Part shown: positions 36,819 through 46,008 of the stretch, one piece after another
Numbering within the stretch: position 1 is the stretch's first letter
Layout of the letters: every line of letters begins with the position of its first letter
Program-made: the position numbers and the translations under genes
Notes under the pieces: generated by a model
Seen by the model: the letters and a program-made list of their open reading frames with translations, nothing else
What the model was told of the DNA's origin: nothing
The model's database searches: none
NCBI GenBank assembly: GCA_016937795.1
Contig: JAFGVV010000032.1
Location: forward strand, 34,950-98,949
DNA from: Paludibacteraceae bacterium
GTDB lineage: Bacteria > Bacteroidota > Bacteroidia > Bacteroidales > Paludibacteraceae
Length of the DNA stretch: 64,000 bases
Reading direction: 5' to 3'

Positions 36819-36861
36819 TCAAAATAAGTTTTATTTGTTTAATATTGAATTTTCAGAACGG

Positions 36862-36869
36862 CAAAAATA
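36862..36869 (-). promoter_or_regulatory. -7 box (TATTTTTG) for MFS transporter gene
   Basis: Exact TAnnTTTG on the minus strand, 44 bp before the start. No clear -33 box. Confidence 0.5.
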
Positions 36870-37079
36870 CTAAAAAACATTGTGATAAGCACTTAGCATA
36901 TACTTAATTAAAATTAATGTAAAGAGATATCCCTGAGTTTCACATTTGCATAAAAATCTATGCTATGGTATAAATTTCTATTGATAAACTCTGTAGAATA
37001 CACTTTTTTTGCACTGTAACCGACGAATGTATTTTATTCATTCAGAGTACATAAACCACAAATAAAATTCTAATAAATC

Positions 37080-39491
37080 ATGAAAAAAATTACACTGCTT
37101 TTATCGCTGTTTGCTACAGCTTTTACAACGGGAACTTTTGCTCAAAAGGCGATTCCGGTACCCAGTTCAAACGGCGTTAACACCACAACTGCCTGGTACA
37201 ACAACGAGACTTTTGAGGGCTATGCAGCCGGCACAAGTTTAAAAACCAACTGGACTGATGCGGGTGGCTCTCCAAACATTGTAGCCCAAACAGTTTCATC
37301 GCCTACAACCGGAAGTGCCACCGGCATTGTGATGGGCTTTACATTTAACGGAACAACAGCATTTGGCGAAACATCACAGGGCGGTAACCGCGGCGCATAC
37401 AAAACACTTGAAAACACTCTCACCGGTCTGTTATACGTAAAAACATCCTTTTATCATTGTACCAACGGTACCACTTATACACTTAAAAACACCGCCGGAA
37501 ATATTGTGTTCGAATTTGGAGGTATTAATAATAATGCAGGCGCAGCTATTTGGACAACAGGAGCTACAAATACAGATGTAACATTGGGCAATCGCGGAAA
37601 ATGGTCAGACATTGAGTTCATTATCGACCTAGATAATAACAAGTTGCTAAAACAAACGATTACTCATAACGGAGCTACAAAAACTTACACAGATGTTACC
37701 TTAGCTGCCGGTGGCGATATTAAAACATTTCACTTTACTGCTTTTAAAGGCTGGGAGGCCGGGGGTCTGGACAATACCACCTTTGGATCGTTGCTTGCCG
37801 ATGGAATTGAAAACCTCACAGGCGCCGACAATATTCAAACCATGGCGGGAAGCAATATCGACGAAGAATATACTGTATCGGCATTTGCCTATTGCATGGA
37901 ACAAAACAACACAATGTCCCCGAAAGAAGTTGATATTACATGGAGCATATCCGACTGGGGCACACTGAGCACTGAAGATCAGGCGAAAGTAAGTCTGACA
38001 CGCAGTACTTCTGATTTTGGAAAAGCCACTCTATCGGCAGGTAGTATTTCGGCCGATGCGACCATTACACTTCAGGCAGTTTTCGGAACGAGCACAGTAA
38101 CAAAAACAGTTAACCTGAAAGCACTTTCGGTGGCAGGTTTGAAATCGACACTTGCCGACGAAATTGTTGTTGCCAATAACTTAATGACAGCAGCAACTGA
38201 CAACAATGGCTATATTGCCGGTCTTAAATCAACATTAACCGGATTGGTAAATGCTGCACAGGCTGTAATTGACAACAGCGAAGCAACAATTTCGGAAGCA
38301 GGCACTGCCCTTGATAATCTGAAAGCAGGAGAAACTGCATTCAGCGATGGAATGACTCCTTACAATGATTTTACAGCATACATAAGTACTGTACATACTG
38401 CCTACAATGCCGAAATGCGCACAGCTACTTTTATTACCACCGTAAAAGGTACACTAAATTCGGCTATTGGTAATGCAAATAATGCACGAACCACAATCGC
38501 CGAACTGGCCGACATCACATCTGCTAAAACTGCACTTGAAACAGCCTACGCTCAATACAACAGCGACATTCCGGCTTATGCAGCCCTCGAAACACAGATT
38601 TCAGCGGTGGCTACACGCTTGAGCGTAGTTGATCCCCGCAAAGGAAACGGACAGTTTTTAATGTACCCTACAGCCAATGTTACAGCGCTTACAGAAGCAA
38701 AAACTTCTGCAGAAACTGCACTGACAAACGGAACAACAGCTACACAACTGAACTCTACAAAAACTGAGCTCGAAACCGCATTGTCAACTTTCAACGCTCA
38801 GCCACGTATTGCACCTGCTGCAGAGACAAATTATAAAATTTATTCTTACGGAGTGGATAACGGAGATGGTGGTACTGTGAAGAATATTCTTTATGCTGAT
38901 GGCACAGGCAATCTGAAATATGCAACTACCGACAATGAGGCATTGACCGCAACCAACTTACAATGGGAAATAGCTGAAGTATCAACCGGCAGTTATACTT
39001 TCAAAAACATCAGTTCAGGCACTTACCTCAACGGCATCACAATGTCGGAAACCGCCATGAATTACACAATCCCCGAAGGCAGCAGCCAGTATGGTTTAAT
39101 AATGGCAGCTGAGGATTCGTACTTTTTGTATAATATTGTAACTTCAACCGGCAAAGGACTTGAAATTGACACCTACGATGCAGGAACAAACTCAGGTGCT
39201 GTCCTTATGAGCAATGCCCCTGCTACACGTTTCCGCTTCCTGTTCCAATTCGAACCCGTTTCGGCAAGCACAGGCATAAACAACCCCGGCTCTGAGATAA
39301 GAATTTACAACCGCACCAATGCCATTGTAATTGAAGGGTTGAATATTGGCGAAACTTATTCGGTTTACAATACAATGGGCGCAATACTGGTAAATACCAA
39401 AGCAAACTCAACTGTAGAAAAAGTAGCACTGAAAAACTCAGGCGTTTATATCGTTCAGGTGGGTGACGTTATTCGCAAAATAGTGAAGTAA
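37080..39491 (+). CDS. Large secreted T9SS cargo protein with helical repeats
   Basis: 803 residues, signal peptide about 1-21 (ending GTFAQ). The first 220 residues are a beta-rich, jelly-roll-like region (NNETFEGYAAGTSLKTNW...). A bacterial Ig-like stretch follows (about 255-345), then FIVAR-like helical segments to about 575. A ricin-type beta-trefoil-like region comes next (NLKYATTDNEALTATNLQWE, GTYLNGITMSE). Last is a C-terminal type IX sorting tail (IRIYNRTNAIVIEGL to VYIVQVGDVIRKIVK). Probably exported by T9SS and attached or released at the surface. No enzymatic motif found; carbohydrate binding is a guess. It stands alone between terminators. Confidence 0.75.
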   Translation: MKKITLLLSLFATAFTTGTFAQKAIPVPSSNGVNTTTAWYNNETFEGYAAGTSLKTNWTDAGGSPNIVAQTVSSPTTGSATGIVMGFTFNGTTAFGETSQGGNRGAYKTLENTLTGLLYVKTSFYHCTNGTTYTLKNTAGNIVFEFGGINNNAGAAIWTTGATNTDVTLGNRGKWSDIEFIIDLDNNKLLKQTITHNGATKTYTDVTLAAGGDIKTFHFTAFKGWEAGGLDNTTFGSLLADGIENLTGADNIQTMAGSNIDEEYTVSAFAYCMEQNNTMSPKEVDITWSISDWGTLSTEDQAKVSLTRSTSDFGKATLSAGSISADATITLQAVFGTSTVTKTVNLKALSVAGLKSTLADEIVVANNLMTAATDNNGYIAGLKSTLTGLVNAAQAVIDNSEATISEAGTALDNLKAGETAFSDGMTPYNDFTAYISTVHTAYNAEMRTATFITTVKGTLNSAIGNANNARTTIAELADITSAKTALETAYAQYNSDIPAYAALETQISAVATRLSVVDPRKGNGQFLMYPTANVTALTEAKTSAETALTNGTTATQLNSTKTELETALSTFNAQPRIAPAAETNYKIYSYGVDNGDGGTVKNILYADGTGNLKYATTDNEALTATNLQWEIAEVSTGSYTFKNISSGTYLNGITMSETAMNYTIPEGSSQYGLIMAAEDSYFLYNIVTSTGKGLEIDTYDAGTNSGAVLMSNAPATRFRFLFQFEPVSASTGINNPGSEIRIYNRTNAIVIEGLNIGETYSVYNTMGAILVNTKANSTVEKVALKNSGVYIVQVGDVIRKIVK

Positions 39492-39522
39492 AACAAATCG
39501 CCGCGAAAGCAAAATAATGAAA

Positions 39523-39558
39523 AGAGGCTGATTCAAACAATATTTTGAACCAGCCTCT
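39523..39558. terminator. Bidirectional terminator between T9SS cargo and DUF389 genes
   Basis: A 14-bp stem (GAGGCTG-A-TTCAAA with TTTGAA-C-CAGCCTC, one mismatch) and a 6-nt loop. A/T-rich flanks on both sides serve the two converging genes. Confidence 0.8.
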
Positions 39559-39589
39559 CCATTTTAACACCACAGTACAACAGAGACTA

Positions 39590-40972
39590 TCACTTCTCTT
39601 TTTCCACTTTAATCAGTTTCAGATTTTTATACTGCAACCTTACCCTGAGCCATTGTAGCAATTGCGCTTCGCGATCAGCATCGGGAAGGGTGCTAAACTC
39701 AGCATAAAACACAGGAATAGTATCGGTAGTATTTTTCAGATTATCGTAAAAAATGCTGCGCGACACCGAAAACCCAACCACTTCAGGATATTGAATAGTG
39801 AGTTCTTTTCCCAGATTTTGTCGTTCGCCCGCAATATCGTTGAGTTTTTTCAACTCGGTACGGAGCCTGAAATTCTCAGCCTCTTTGGCCTGCAGCTCTT
39901 CGTCTTTTTTCTCAAGTAATTTACTGATTACACCAGCCTGTGCGCCCAAATCGAGTGAACCAGAGGTTTGCTTGATCTTCAGCGCAGTATTTTCGAGTCC
40001 AAATTCGACCAAACGATTTTCGAGTCTTCTAATCTGACTCTCAGTCAGAGCATTTCCAACCAACGAAATATGTATTGCTTTCTTTTTTCCAGCATACTCA
40101 CGACGTACATTCAGGATTTCCACATCCTCAAACATAACCTCGTTTTGTATGGTTTGCACATACTTTATAGCCTGTGAATTAAAGCGCGTTTCACCAACCA
40201 CATTCCATGCCATATATACACTGGGCACTATCATCAGCACCGAGAAAAAGGTAATATTCCGACGCTGCACACGACGTTTCACAGGATCCACAATTTCTTT
40301 TACAGGAAAATGCAGATAACGAACCACAATAAAGGTAGCCAGTGCAATAAAAAATGAATTTATAAAGAAAAGATAAAAAGCGCCAAAGAAATAATTGAAC
40401 TGTCCGGTAGCAAGACCATAGCCGGCCGTACAAAGAGGAGGCATAAGTGCAGTGGCAATGGCTACACCGGAGATAATTGTAATTTTACCTTCCTTTCGTG
40501 AGGCAGCCACAATACCGGCCATACCACCAAAGAAAGCTATCAGTACATCGAAGATAGTAGGTGTGGTACGCGCCAGCAACTCCGACTGCGCATCGCTGAG
40601 CGGGCTAACCAAAAAGTAAGTGGTTGAAGCAGTCAAACTAATCGCCACCATAATGAATAAATTACGCAAGGATGCCCGAAGCAACACATTGTCGTCGATA
40701 CCAATAGCCAATCCCACGCCGTTGATAGGTCCCATCAGTGGCGAAATAAGCATGGCACCAATAATCACAGCTGTAGAGTTTACATTCAATCCCACCGAAG
40801 CCACAATCACGGCAAGAAACAAAATCCACACATTGGCACCTTTAAACTCAATATCTTTTGTAATAGAGTTTATTGTTGCTTCAACATTGGTATCGTCGTG
40901 AAGATTTGAGATTTCTCTCAGTCGGATGTAAATCCTCTTCAAAAGATTATCTTTTACAGGTGTTTCTTCCAT
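39590..40972 (-). CDS. DUF389 membrane protein
   Basis: 460 residues. A short cytoplasmic N terminus, then about six membrane helices (45-235) with the family blocks NSTAVIIGAMLISPLMGPINGVGLAIGI and SGVAIATALMPPLCTAGYGLATG, and a long C-terminal soluble region with a coiled coil near 355-385. The family is widespread and of unknown function. The gene is monocistronic. Confidence 0.9.
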   Translation of the reverse strand: MEETPVKDNLLKRIYIRLREISNLHDDTNVEATINSITKDIEFKGANVWILFLAVIVASVGLNVNSTAVIIGAMLISPLMGPINGVGLAIGIDDNVLLRASLRNLFIMVAISLTASTTYFLVSPLSDAQSELLARTTPTIFDVLIAFFGGMAGIVAASRKEGKITIISGVAIATALMPPLCTAGYGLATGQFNYFFGAFYLFFINSFFIALATFIVVRYLHFPVKEIVDPVKRRVQRRNITFFSVLMIVPSVYMAWNVVGETRFNSQAIKYVQTIQNEVMFEDVEILNVRREYAGKKKAIHISLVGNALTESQIRRLENRLVEFGLENTALKIKQTSGSLDLGAQAGVISKLLEKKDEELQAKEAENFRLRTELKKLNDIAGERQNLGKELTIQYPEVVGFSVSRSIFYDNLKNTTDTIPVFYAEFSTLPDADREAQLLQWLRVRLQYKNLKLIKVEKEK

Positions 40973-41059
40973 ATTGAATATTTAAAACCGATTAATAATT
41001 GCCGATACGAAAGTACAAATTTTTTGTCGTTTGTACAGTTATGGAACAGCGAAAATCAG

Positions 41060-41096
41060 AAAAAGGTTTGCCTGACAACTCAGACAAACCTTTTTT
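41060..41096. terminator. Terminator after S46 peptidase gene
   Basis: AAAAAGGTTTG pairs with CAAACCTTTTT, with an inner CTG/CAG stem, followed by A/T runs; placed 19 bp after the stop of the minus-strand peptidase gene. Confidence 0.85.
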
Positions 41097-41114
41097 ATAT
41101 CAAAAACAATGAAC

Positions 41115-43241
41115 TTAGTTCTCAATAGTCAACTCATCGATCAGTCGCTGAGCGCCACCCACCTTTTCCATTACCCAAAGTACATAACGGATATCTACGT
41201 TGATCGTCCGTTGCAGGTCAGGTTCAAACACAATGTCGCCACTCATGGCTTCCCAATTACCGTCGAATGCCAGACCGATAAGTTCGCCTTTAGCATTAAA
41301 AATCGGACTTCCCGAGTTACCCCCTGTAATGTCGTTGTTGCTGAGGAAAGCCACATGCAATTCGCCCGTTTGTTTATCCACATACGCACCATAATCTTTT
41401 TTCACAATGGCTTGTTTCAGCTTGGCAGGCACATCAAATTCATAATCGCCCGGCTTTTCTTTCTGCAAAATACCTTTGGTTGTAGTATAATGACTATAAT
41501 CAATGGCATCAGCAGGTTCATAGCCCTTAATGGTTCCGTAAGTCAGACGCATTGTAAAATTAGCATCGGGGTACATAGGCTGAGCTTTTTCTTCGGCCAT
41601 TTCCTTCAATCCGGCTTCGTATATACGTTCTGCATCGTCAATACGGGCCGTTGCATCTTTATAGTCATCGCTCTGAATTTCTTTCGCAGTGGCAAACACC
41701 TCGTCGATATACAGAAGTGCAGGGTCTTTTTTGAAATTCAGTTTGCCCGAACGCACAGCTTTTTCAAATTTATCTGCATTGCTGAAAGACGATTTTGCAA
41801 AAACACTTTTGGCATAACGGCTGTAATTTCCCCTGAATTTTTTATCAATGGTTTTGTAAAATTCGGGCAAGGCATCAGCGCTCACAGCTTTACGATATAC
41901 TTCGAGCATAACAGCAAAAGTCTCTTCGTCTACTTCCTGAAAATAATCCTTGTACATTTCGCGTCCCTGCTTTACAAGCTCATCTTTAGTCAGATTTTTT
42001 GTTGACAAACTGCGAATACGCGAAGCAATACGTGGCATTTCCACGCCCGAAATCAGCGATTCGCTCAGGAAACTAATGGCATGCAGGTAAGGAAAAACCG
42101 TTTTGTTCGATTCCTCGAGACTATTAAGCACCTTGCCGTACTTTTGCTGACGTTCCGCCGTTGTTTTTACCCATTCGGCAAAAGCCTGTTCGCCTTCGCG
42201 TTTGCGTTCCACAATTTTCAGTTTTTCAACTGCAGTATTCATTCCTATACTGTTTTTCCAGTAATTCGAACTTCCGGCAAACTTGCTGGCATAAGCAATA
42301 TTAATGGCTTCGCTGGCCACCATATACGATTTCCACACATCCTGTTTGGCACCACGCACATCGATACGGGCACGGTTGGTGGCATTGGTGCGGTTCTCAA
42401 TTCCCCACGAAGTAAGGTAACGGCTTGTAGAACCGGGATTTCCCATAATCATGGCATAATCGCCGGGCATATAACCTTTATTCGAAATTTTGGCAAAACG
42501 TTTCGGAGCGTAAGGCACATTGTCTTTAGAGTACGAGGCAGGTTTTCCACTGGCATCAGAGTACACACGGAATACCGAGAAATCGCCGGTATGACGGGGC
42601 CACATCCAGTTGTCGGTATCGCCACCAAATTTTCCTATCGAAGTAGGAGGCGTGTAAGCCAAACGTACATCTTTAAATTCTTCGAAAGTAAACACATAAA
42701 ATTCATTGCCTGAATAAAATGATTTTAGCTGAATCTGATAATGAGTGTCTTTGCTTTTTTCGCTGCGAATAGCCGAAAGAATAGAATCCTGTTTTTTGCT
42801 GCGCTCCTCGCCCATCAAATCCCATGGAAGTTGCGAAATCACACGCTCGGTCACATCTTCCACACTTACCAGAAACTTCACAGTCAGCCCCGGAGCATGA
42901 ATTTCATCAGCAAGTTCTTTGGCCGTAAAACCATTTTTCAGGTAATTATGATCCACTGAACTGAGTTGCTGAATAGCACCATACCCGCAATGATGGTTGG
43001 TAAACAAAAGTCCCTGATTTGAAACCATAACCCCTGTACAACCACCTCCGAACACAATTACTGCATCCTTCAGACTCGATTTACTATCGCTGTAAATATC
43101 TTCGGCCGTAAGCGTGCAGCCCAGACCATTTATTTTCTGGATGTTTAGTTTTTCGATCAAAGGCAACATCCACATTCCCTCGTCGGCACGCACTCCGGCA
43201 AACAATATCACCGAAAGCACCAGAATAAGTATTCTTTTCAT
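41115..43241 (-). CDS. dpp7: S46 dipeptidyl peptidase, DPP7 type
   Basis: 708-residue periplasmic serine peptidase releasing dipeptides from peptide N termini. Signal peptide about 1-19. Chymotrypsin-like residues: His in LLFTNHHCGYG (83-84), Asp in WPRHTGDFSVFRVY, Ser644 in GNSGSPIF. The S1-pocket position is Gly661 (FDGNWEAMSGD). DPP7 enzymes have Gly there and prefer hydrophobic residues, whereas DPP11 has Arg (FDRNWE) and takes Asp/Glu. Length is normal for the family. Products could feed the POT-like transporter at 35-37 kb. A TATTTTTG box and a terminator frame the gene. Confidence 0.95.
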   Translation of the reverse strand: MKRILILVLSVILFAGVRADEGMWMLPLIEKLNIQKINGLGCTLTAEDIYSDSKSSLKDAVIVFGGGCTGVMVSNQGLLFTNHHCGYGAIQQLSSVDHNYLKNGFTAKELADEIHAPGLTVKFLVSVEDVTERVISQLPWDLMGEERSKKQDSILSAIRSEKSKDTHYQIQLKSFYSGNEFYVFTFEEFKDVRLAYTPPTSIGKFGGDTDNWMWPRHTGDFSVFRVYSDASGKPASYSKDNVPYAPKRFAKISNKGYMPGDYAMIMGNPGSTSRYLTSWGIENRTNATNRARIDVRGAKQDVWKSYMVASEAINIAYASKFAGSSNYWKNSIGMNTAVEKLKIVERKREGEQAFAEWVKTTAERQQKYGKVLNSLEESNKTVFPYLHAISFLSESLISGVEMPRIASRIRSLSTKNLTKDELVKQGREMYKDYFQEVDEETFAVMLEVYRKAVSADALPEFYKTIDKKFRGNYSRYAKSVFAKSSFSNADKFEKAVRSGKLNFKKDPALLYIDEVFATAKEIQSDDYKDATARIDDAERIYEAGLKEMAEEKAQPMYPDANFTMRLTYGTIKGYEPADAIDYSHYTTTKGILQKEKPGDYEFDVPAKLKQAIVKKDYGAYVDKQTGELHVAFLSNNDITGGNSGSPIFNAKGELIGLAFDGNWEAMSGDIVFEPDLQRTINVDIRYVLWVMEKVGGAQRLIDELTIEN

Positions 43242-43331
43242 TATTAAACAATTGGAGTGTTTTCACACTGTCGGCAAAAGCTTTTCATGCTTCACGACGA
43301 CAGCATTTTAAATTTATTACATTATTAACGA

Positions 43332-43339
43332 CAAAAATA
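43332..43339 (-). promoter_or_regulatory. -7 box (TATTTTTG) for S46 peptidase
   Basis: Exact TAnnTTTG on the minus strand about 90 bp before the start codon. Confidence 0.5.
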
Positions 43340-43430
43340 TAAAATATTTATGCATAAATAAGACATTCGAAAATAAAAGTTTCGACAAATTGGTTTCAGG
43401 ATAAGTTTACTGAAATGAAATGTACGTGTG

Positions 43431-43504
43431 GAGCTAAAGCAAACGGCAAATAAATGTTAGCCATGCATTTCACAAGCAATATAATTTTGCTATTTGTTTA
43501 GCTC
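43431..43504. repeat. Long imperfect inverted repeat (20-bp arms)
   Basis: GAGCTAAA (43431-43438) pairs perfectly with TTTAGCTC (43497-43504). Pairing continues through CAAA/TTTG and GGCAAA/TTTGCT with a bulge and two weak positions. The 32-nt loop has its own AAATG/CATTT inner stem. It could be a structured RNA, a cruciform or the end of a decayed mobile element. Confidence 0.65.
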
Positions 43505-43776
43505 TGAAAACATATTACTACCCACAATGCTTACACAGATATGCCATTTGAAGTACCCAACTTCACGCACATTCCGACAGGATTCGGAAATGTCATCGAA
43601 CGTATGCTATAATTTGCTCATGTAAACAACATAACCGTGAGGACAGTGAAATCGAATAATTTTTACCGGACAACAATGATAAAAAGTTGCTGTTTCAGAT
43701 ACTAATTTTCAGCACAGTGAACAAAGTCCCGTGCCAAAGCATTTTATTAAAAAAGTCTATTTTAGCACATTTTTCG

Positions 43777-43784
43777 TATCTTTG
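43777..43784 (+). promoter_or_regulatory. -7 box (TATCTTTG) for fabI
   Basis: Exact TAnnTTTG, 72 bp before the fabI start; no clean -33 TTTG at 19-21 bp. Confidence 0.5.
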
Positions 43785-43855
43785 TGCCGAAATCGAATTT
43801 TTTAAGGTACAAATTACAGATTATTCTGATTAAAAAAAACATTTAAAAAGAAATC

Positions 43856-44713
43856 ATGGCTAATAATTTATTAAAAGGAAAAAGAGGGATTGTTTTCGGT
43901 GCACTCAACGATATGTCGATTGCATGGAAAGTAGCTGAACGTGTAGTTGAAGAGGGTGCTATAATCACTTTATCGAACACTCCATTGGCTGTACGTATGG
44001 GAACCACCAACGAACTTGCCGAAAAGCTGAATGCCAAACTTATTCCGGCCGATGCCACAAGCGTAGCTGATCTCGAACAGGTTTTCGTTCAATCGATGGA
44101 AACTCTTGGCGGCAAAATCGACTTTGTGTTACACTCAATAGGTATGTCGCCCAACGTTCGCAAAAAACGTACTTACGATGATCTGGATTATGATATGCTG
44201 ATTACCACACTCGATATTTCGGCTATTTCTTTCCACAAAATGATACAGGTAGCCAAAAAAATGGATGCCATCAGCGAAGGTGGCTCGGTGCTTGCTCTGT
44301 CTTACGTGGCTGCTCAGCGCACGCTTTTCGGATACAACGATATGGCCGATGCCAAATCGATGCTCGAGTCGATTGCCCGTAGCTTTGGTTATATCTACGG
44401 TCGCGAAAAAGGCGTGCGTATCAATACCATTTCGCAATCGCCAACCATGACAACAGCCGGTAGCGGTATCAAAGGTTTCGACTCGCTGGTGGATTTCTCT
44501 GACCGCATGTCGCCACTGGGCAATGCAACCGCTGATGATTGTGCCGACTATTGCGTAGTAATGTTCAGCGACCTCACCCGCAAAGTAACCATGCAAAACC
44601 TTTACCACGATGGTGGGTTTTCAAGTATGGGCATGAGCTTCCGAGCCATGGAACAGTATAACAAAAGTTTCGACGAATTCAAAGACGAAGAAGGTAAAGT
44701 GATTTACGGATAA
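43856..44713 (+). CDS. fabI: Enoyl-ACP reductase (NADH) FabI
   Basis: 285 residues, short-chain dehydrogenase fold; reduces trans-2-enoyl-ACP in the last step of fatty-acid elongation. Cofactor region GIVFGALNDMSIAWKVAERV, then VLHSIGMSP. Catalytic residues Tyr150, Tyr160 and Lys167 (SYVAAQRTLFGYNDMADAK) reproduce the FabI spacing Tyr-x9-Tyr-x6-Lys. Monocistronic, with a promoter-like box upstream and a strong terminator after it. Confidence 0.95.
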   Translation: MANNLLKGKRGIVFGALNDMSIAWKVAERVVEEGAIITLSNTPLAVRMGTTNELAEKLNAKLIPADATSVADLEQVFVQSMETLGGKIDFVLHSIGMSPNVRKKRTYDDLDYDMLITTLDISAISFHKMIQVAKKMDAISEGGSVLALSYVAAQRTLFGYNDMADAKSMLESIARSFGYIYGREKGVRINTISQSPTMTTAGSGIKGFDSLVDFSDRMSPLGNATADDCADYCVVMFSDLTRKVTMQNLYHDGGFSSMGMSFRAMEQYNKSFDEFKDEEGKVIYG

Positions 44714-44732
44714 ATCACTTGTAAGCATAAAA

Positions 44733-44775
44733 AAACAAGCTGTCAGAATGTATCATCTGTCAGCTTGTTTCGTTT
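44733..44775 (+). terminator. Terminator after fabI
   Basis: AAACAAGCTG (44733-44742) pairs with CAGCTTGTTT (44761-44770), followed by CGTTTTT. It may also serve the converging fba gene. Confidence 0.85.
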
Positions 44776-44814
44776 TTAGTCCTTATTCAAAAAAAAGTTT
44801 GCGGTTTTTGTTTG

Positions 44815-45894
44815 TTACAGACTGTTGATAGCATTTAAATCGTCGAATGCCACCTGTAAGCGTTTAATAATCGACTCCTCACCTTTGCGAATCCAAACGC
44901 GGGGATCGTAGAATTTTTTGTTTGGTTTTTCGGTTCCTTCCGGATTTCCGATTTGTCCTTGCAGGTAATCGCGGTTGGCAGCTTCGAATACACGAACACC
45001 ATCCCAATAAGCCCACTGCGTATCGGTATCGATATTCATTTTCACCACACCGTAACCAATGGCTTCGCGAATTTCTGCGTGTGACGAGCCTGAACCTCCG
45101 TGAAATACGAAACTTACAGGCATATCATCGCTCAAACCATCTTTAGCTTTGATGTATTCCTGCGAATTCTTCAGAATCTTCGGTTCCAGCTTCACGTTTC
45201 CGGGTTTATAAACACCGTGCACATTACCAAACGAAGCTGCTACAGTGAAGTTAGGTGACACTTTGCTCAATTCGCTGTATGCATAATATACATCTTCGGG
45301 CTGAGTGTAAAGCAGACTGTTGTCCACACCACTGTTGTCCACACCATCTTCTTCGCCACCTGTTATACCAAGTTCAATTTCGAGGGTCATACCCATTTTA
45401 CTCATGCGGGCGAGGTATTTTTTGCTGATTTCAATATTCTCTTCGAGTGGTTCTTCCGACAAGTCGAGCATGTGCGAACTGAAAAGCGGTTTGCCGGTTT
45501 CAGCAAAATGTTTTTCGCTGGCATCGAGCAATCCATCGATCCAGGGAAGCAGTTTTTTGGCAGCATGATCGGTGTGAAGAATCACACGCACCCCATAAGC
45601 TTCGGCAAGGGTATGAATATGTTTAGCTCCAGCCACAGCACCCAGAATGGCAGCTTGTTGTCCGTCGAGTTTCAGGCCTTTACCAGCATTGAAGGCAGCG
45701 CCTCCATTCGAAAACTGAATAATTACTGGGGCGTTGGCAACTTTGGCTGCTTCCATCACAGCATTCACTGTGGACGAGCCTACTACATTCACTGCCGGAA
45801 TGGCAAATCCTTTTTCTTTGGCTACTTTAAAAATAAATTGAAGATCGGCTCCGGTTACCACACCAGGCTTTACTACTTCTGAAATTTTTCCCAT
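44815..45894 (-). CDS. fbaA: Class II fructose-bisphosphate aldolase
   Basis: 359 residues, zinc-dependent aldolase of glycolysis and gluconeogenesis. Zinc/catalytic segments VILHTDHAAKK, ELGITGGEEDGVDN, FGNVHGVYKPGNVKL, FHGGSGSSHAEIREAIGYGV and KMNIDTDTQWAYWDGVR are present. Length matches the class IIA (E. coli FbaA) type. Confidence 0.95.
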   Translation of the reverse strand: MGKISEVVKPGVVTGADLQFIFKVAKEKGFAIPAVNVVGSSTVNAVMEAAKVANAPVIIQFSNGGAAFNAGKGLKLDGQQAAILGAVAGAKHIHTLAEAYGVRVILHTDHAAKKLLPWIDGLLDASEKHFAETGKPLFSSHMLDLSEEPLEENIEISKKYLARMSKMGMTLEIELGITGGEEDGVDNSGVDNSLLYTQPEDVYYAYSELSKVSPNFTVAASFGNVHGVYKPGNVKLEPKILKNSQEYIKAKDGLSDDMPVSFVFHGGSGSSHAEIREAIGYGVVKMNIDTDTQWAYWDGVRVFEAANRDYLQGQIGNPEGTEKPNKKFYDPRVWIRKGEESIIKRLQVAFDDLNAINSL

Positions 45895-46008
45895 AAGTTA
45901 TAACTCTTTTATTTGTTACTGAGTGAATATAACAAACAGGAAAGCATAAAGTTGAAAACCTTATGCGGAAACAGCGTTGAAAAAATAAAAAAGCAGGAAA
46001 TGCATGGT

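Larger units (their letters stand above)
43242..43855. other. 614-bp divergent intergenic region (S46 peptidase / fabI)
   Basis: The longest gene-free stretch in the window. It holds a TATTTTTG box for the peptidase (43332-43339, minus), a TATCTTTG box for fabI (43777-43784, plus) and, in the middle, a strong imperfect hairpin (43431-43504). I found no convincing ORF. Confidence 0.7.

Noticed and set aside
41109..42005. 298-codon ORF antisense to the S46 peptidase
   Set aside because: Lies wholly over a conserved peptidase gene; shadow of its codon use.
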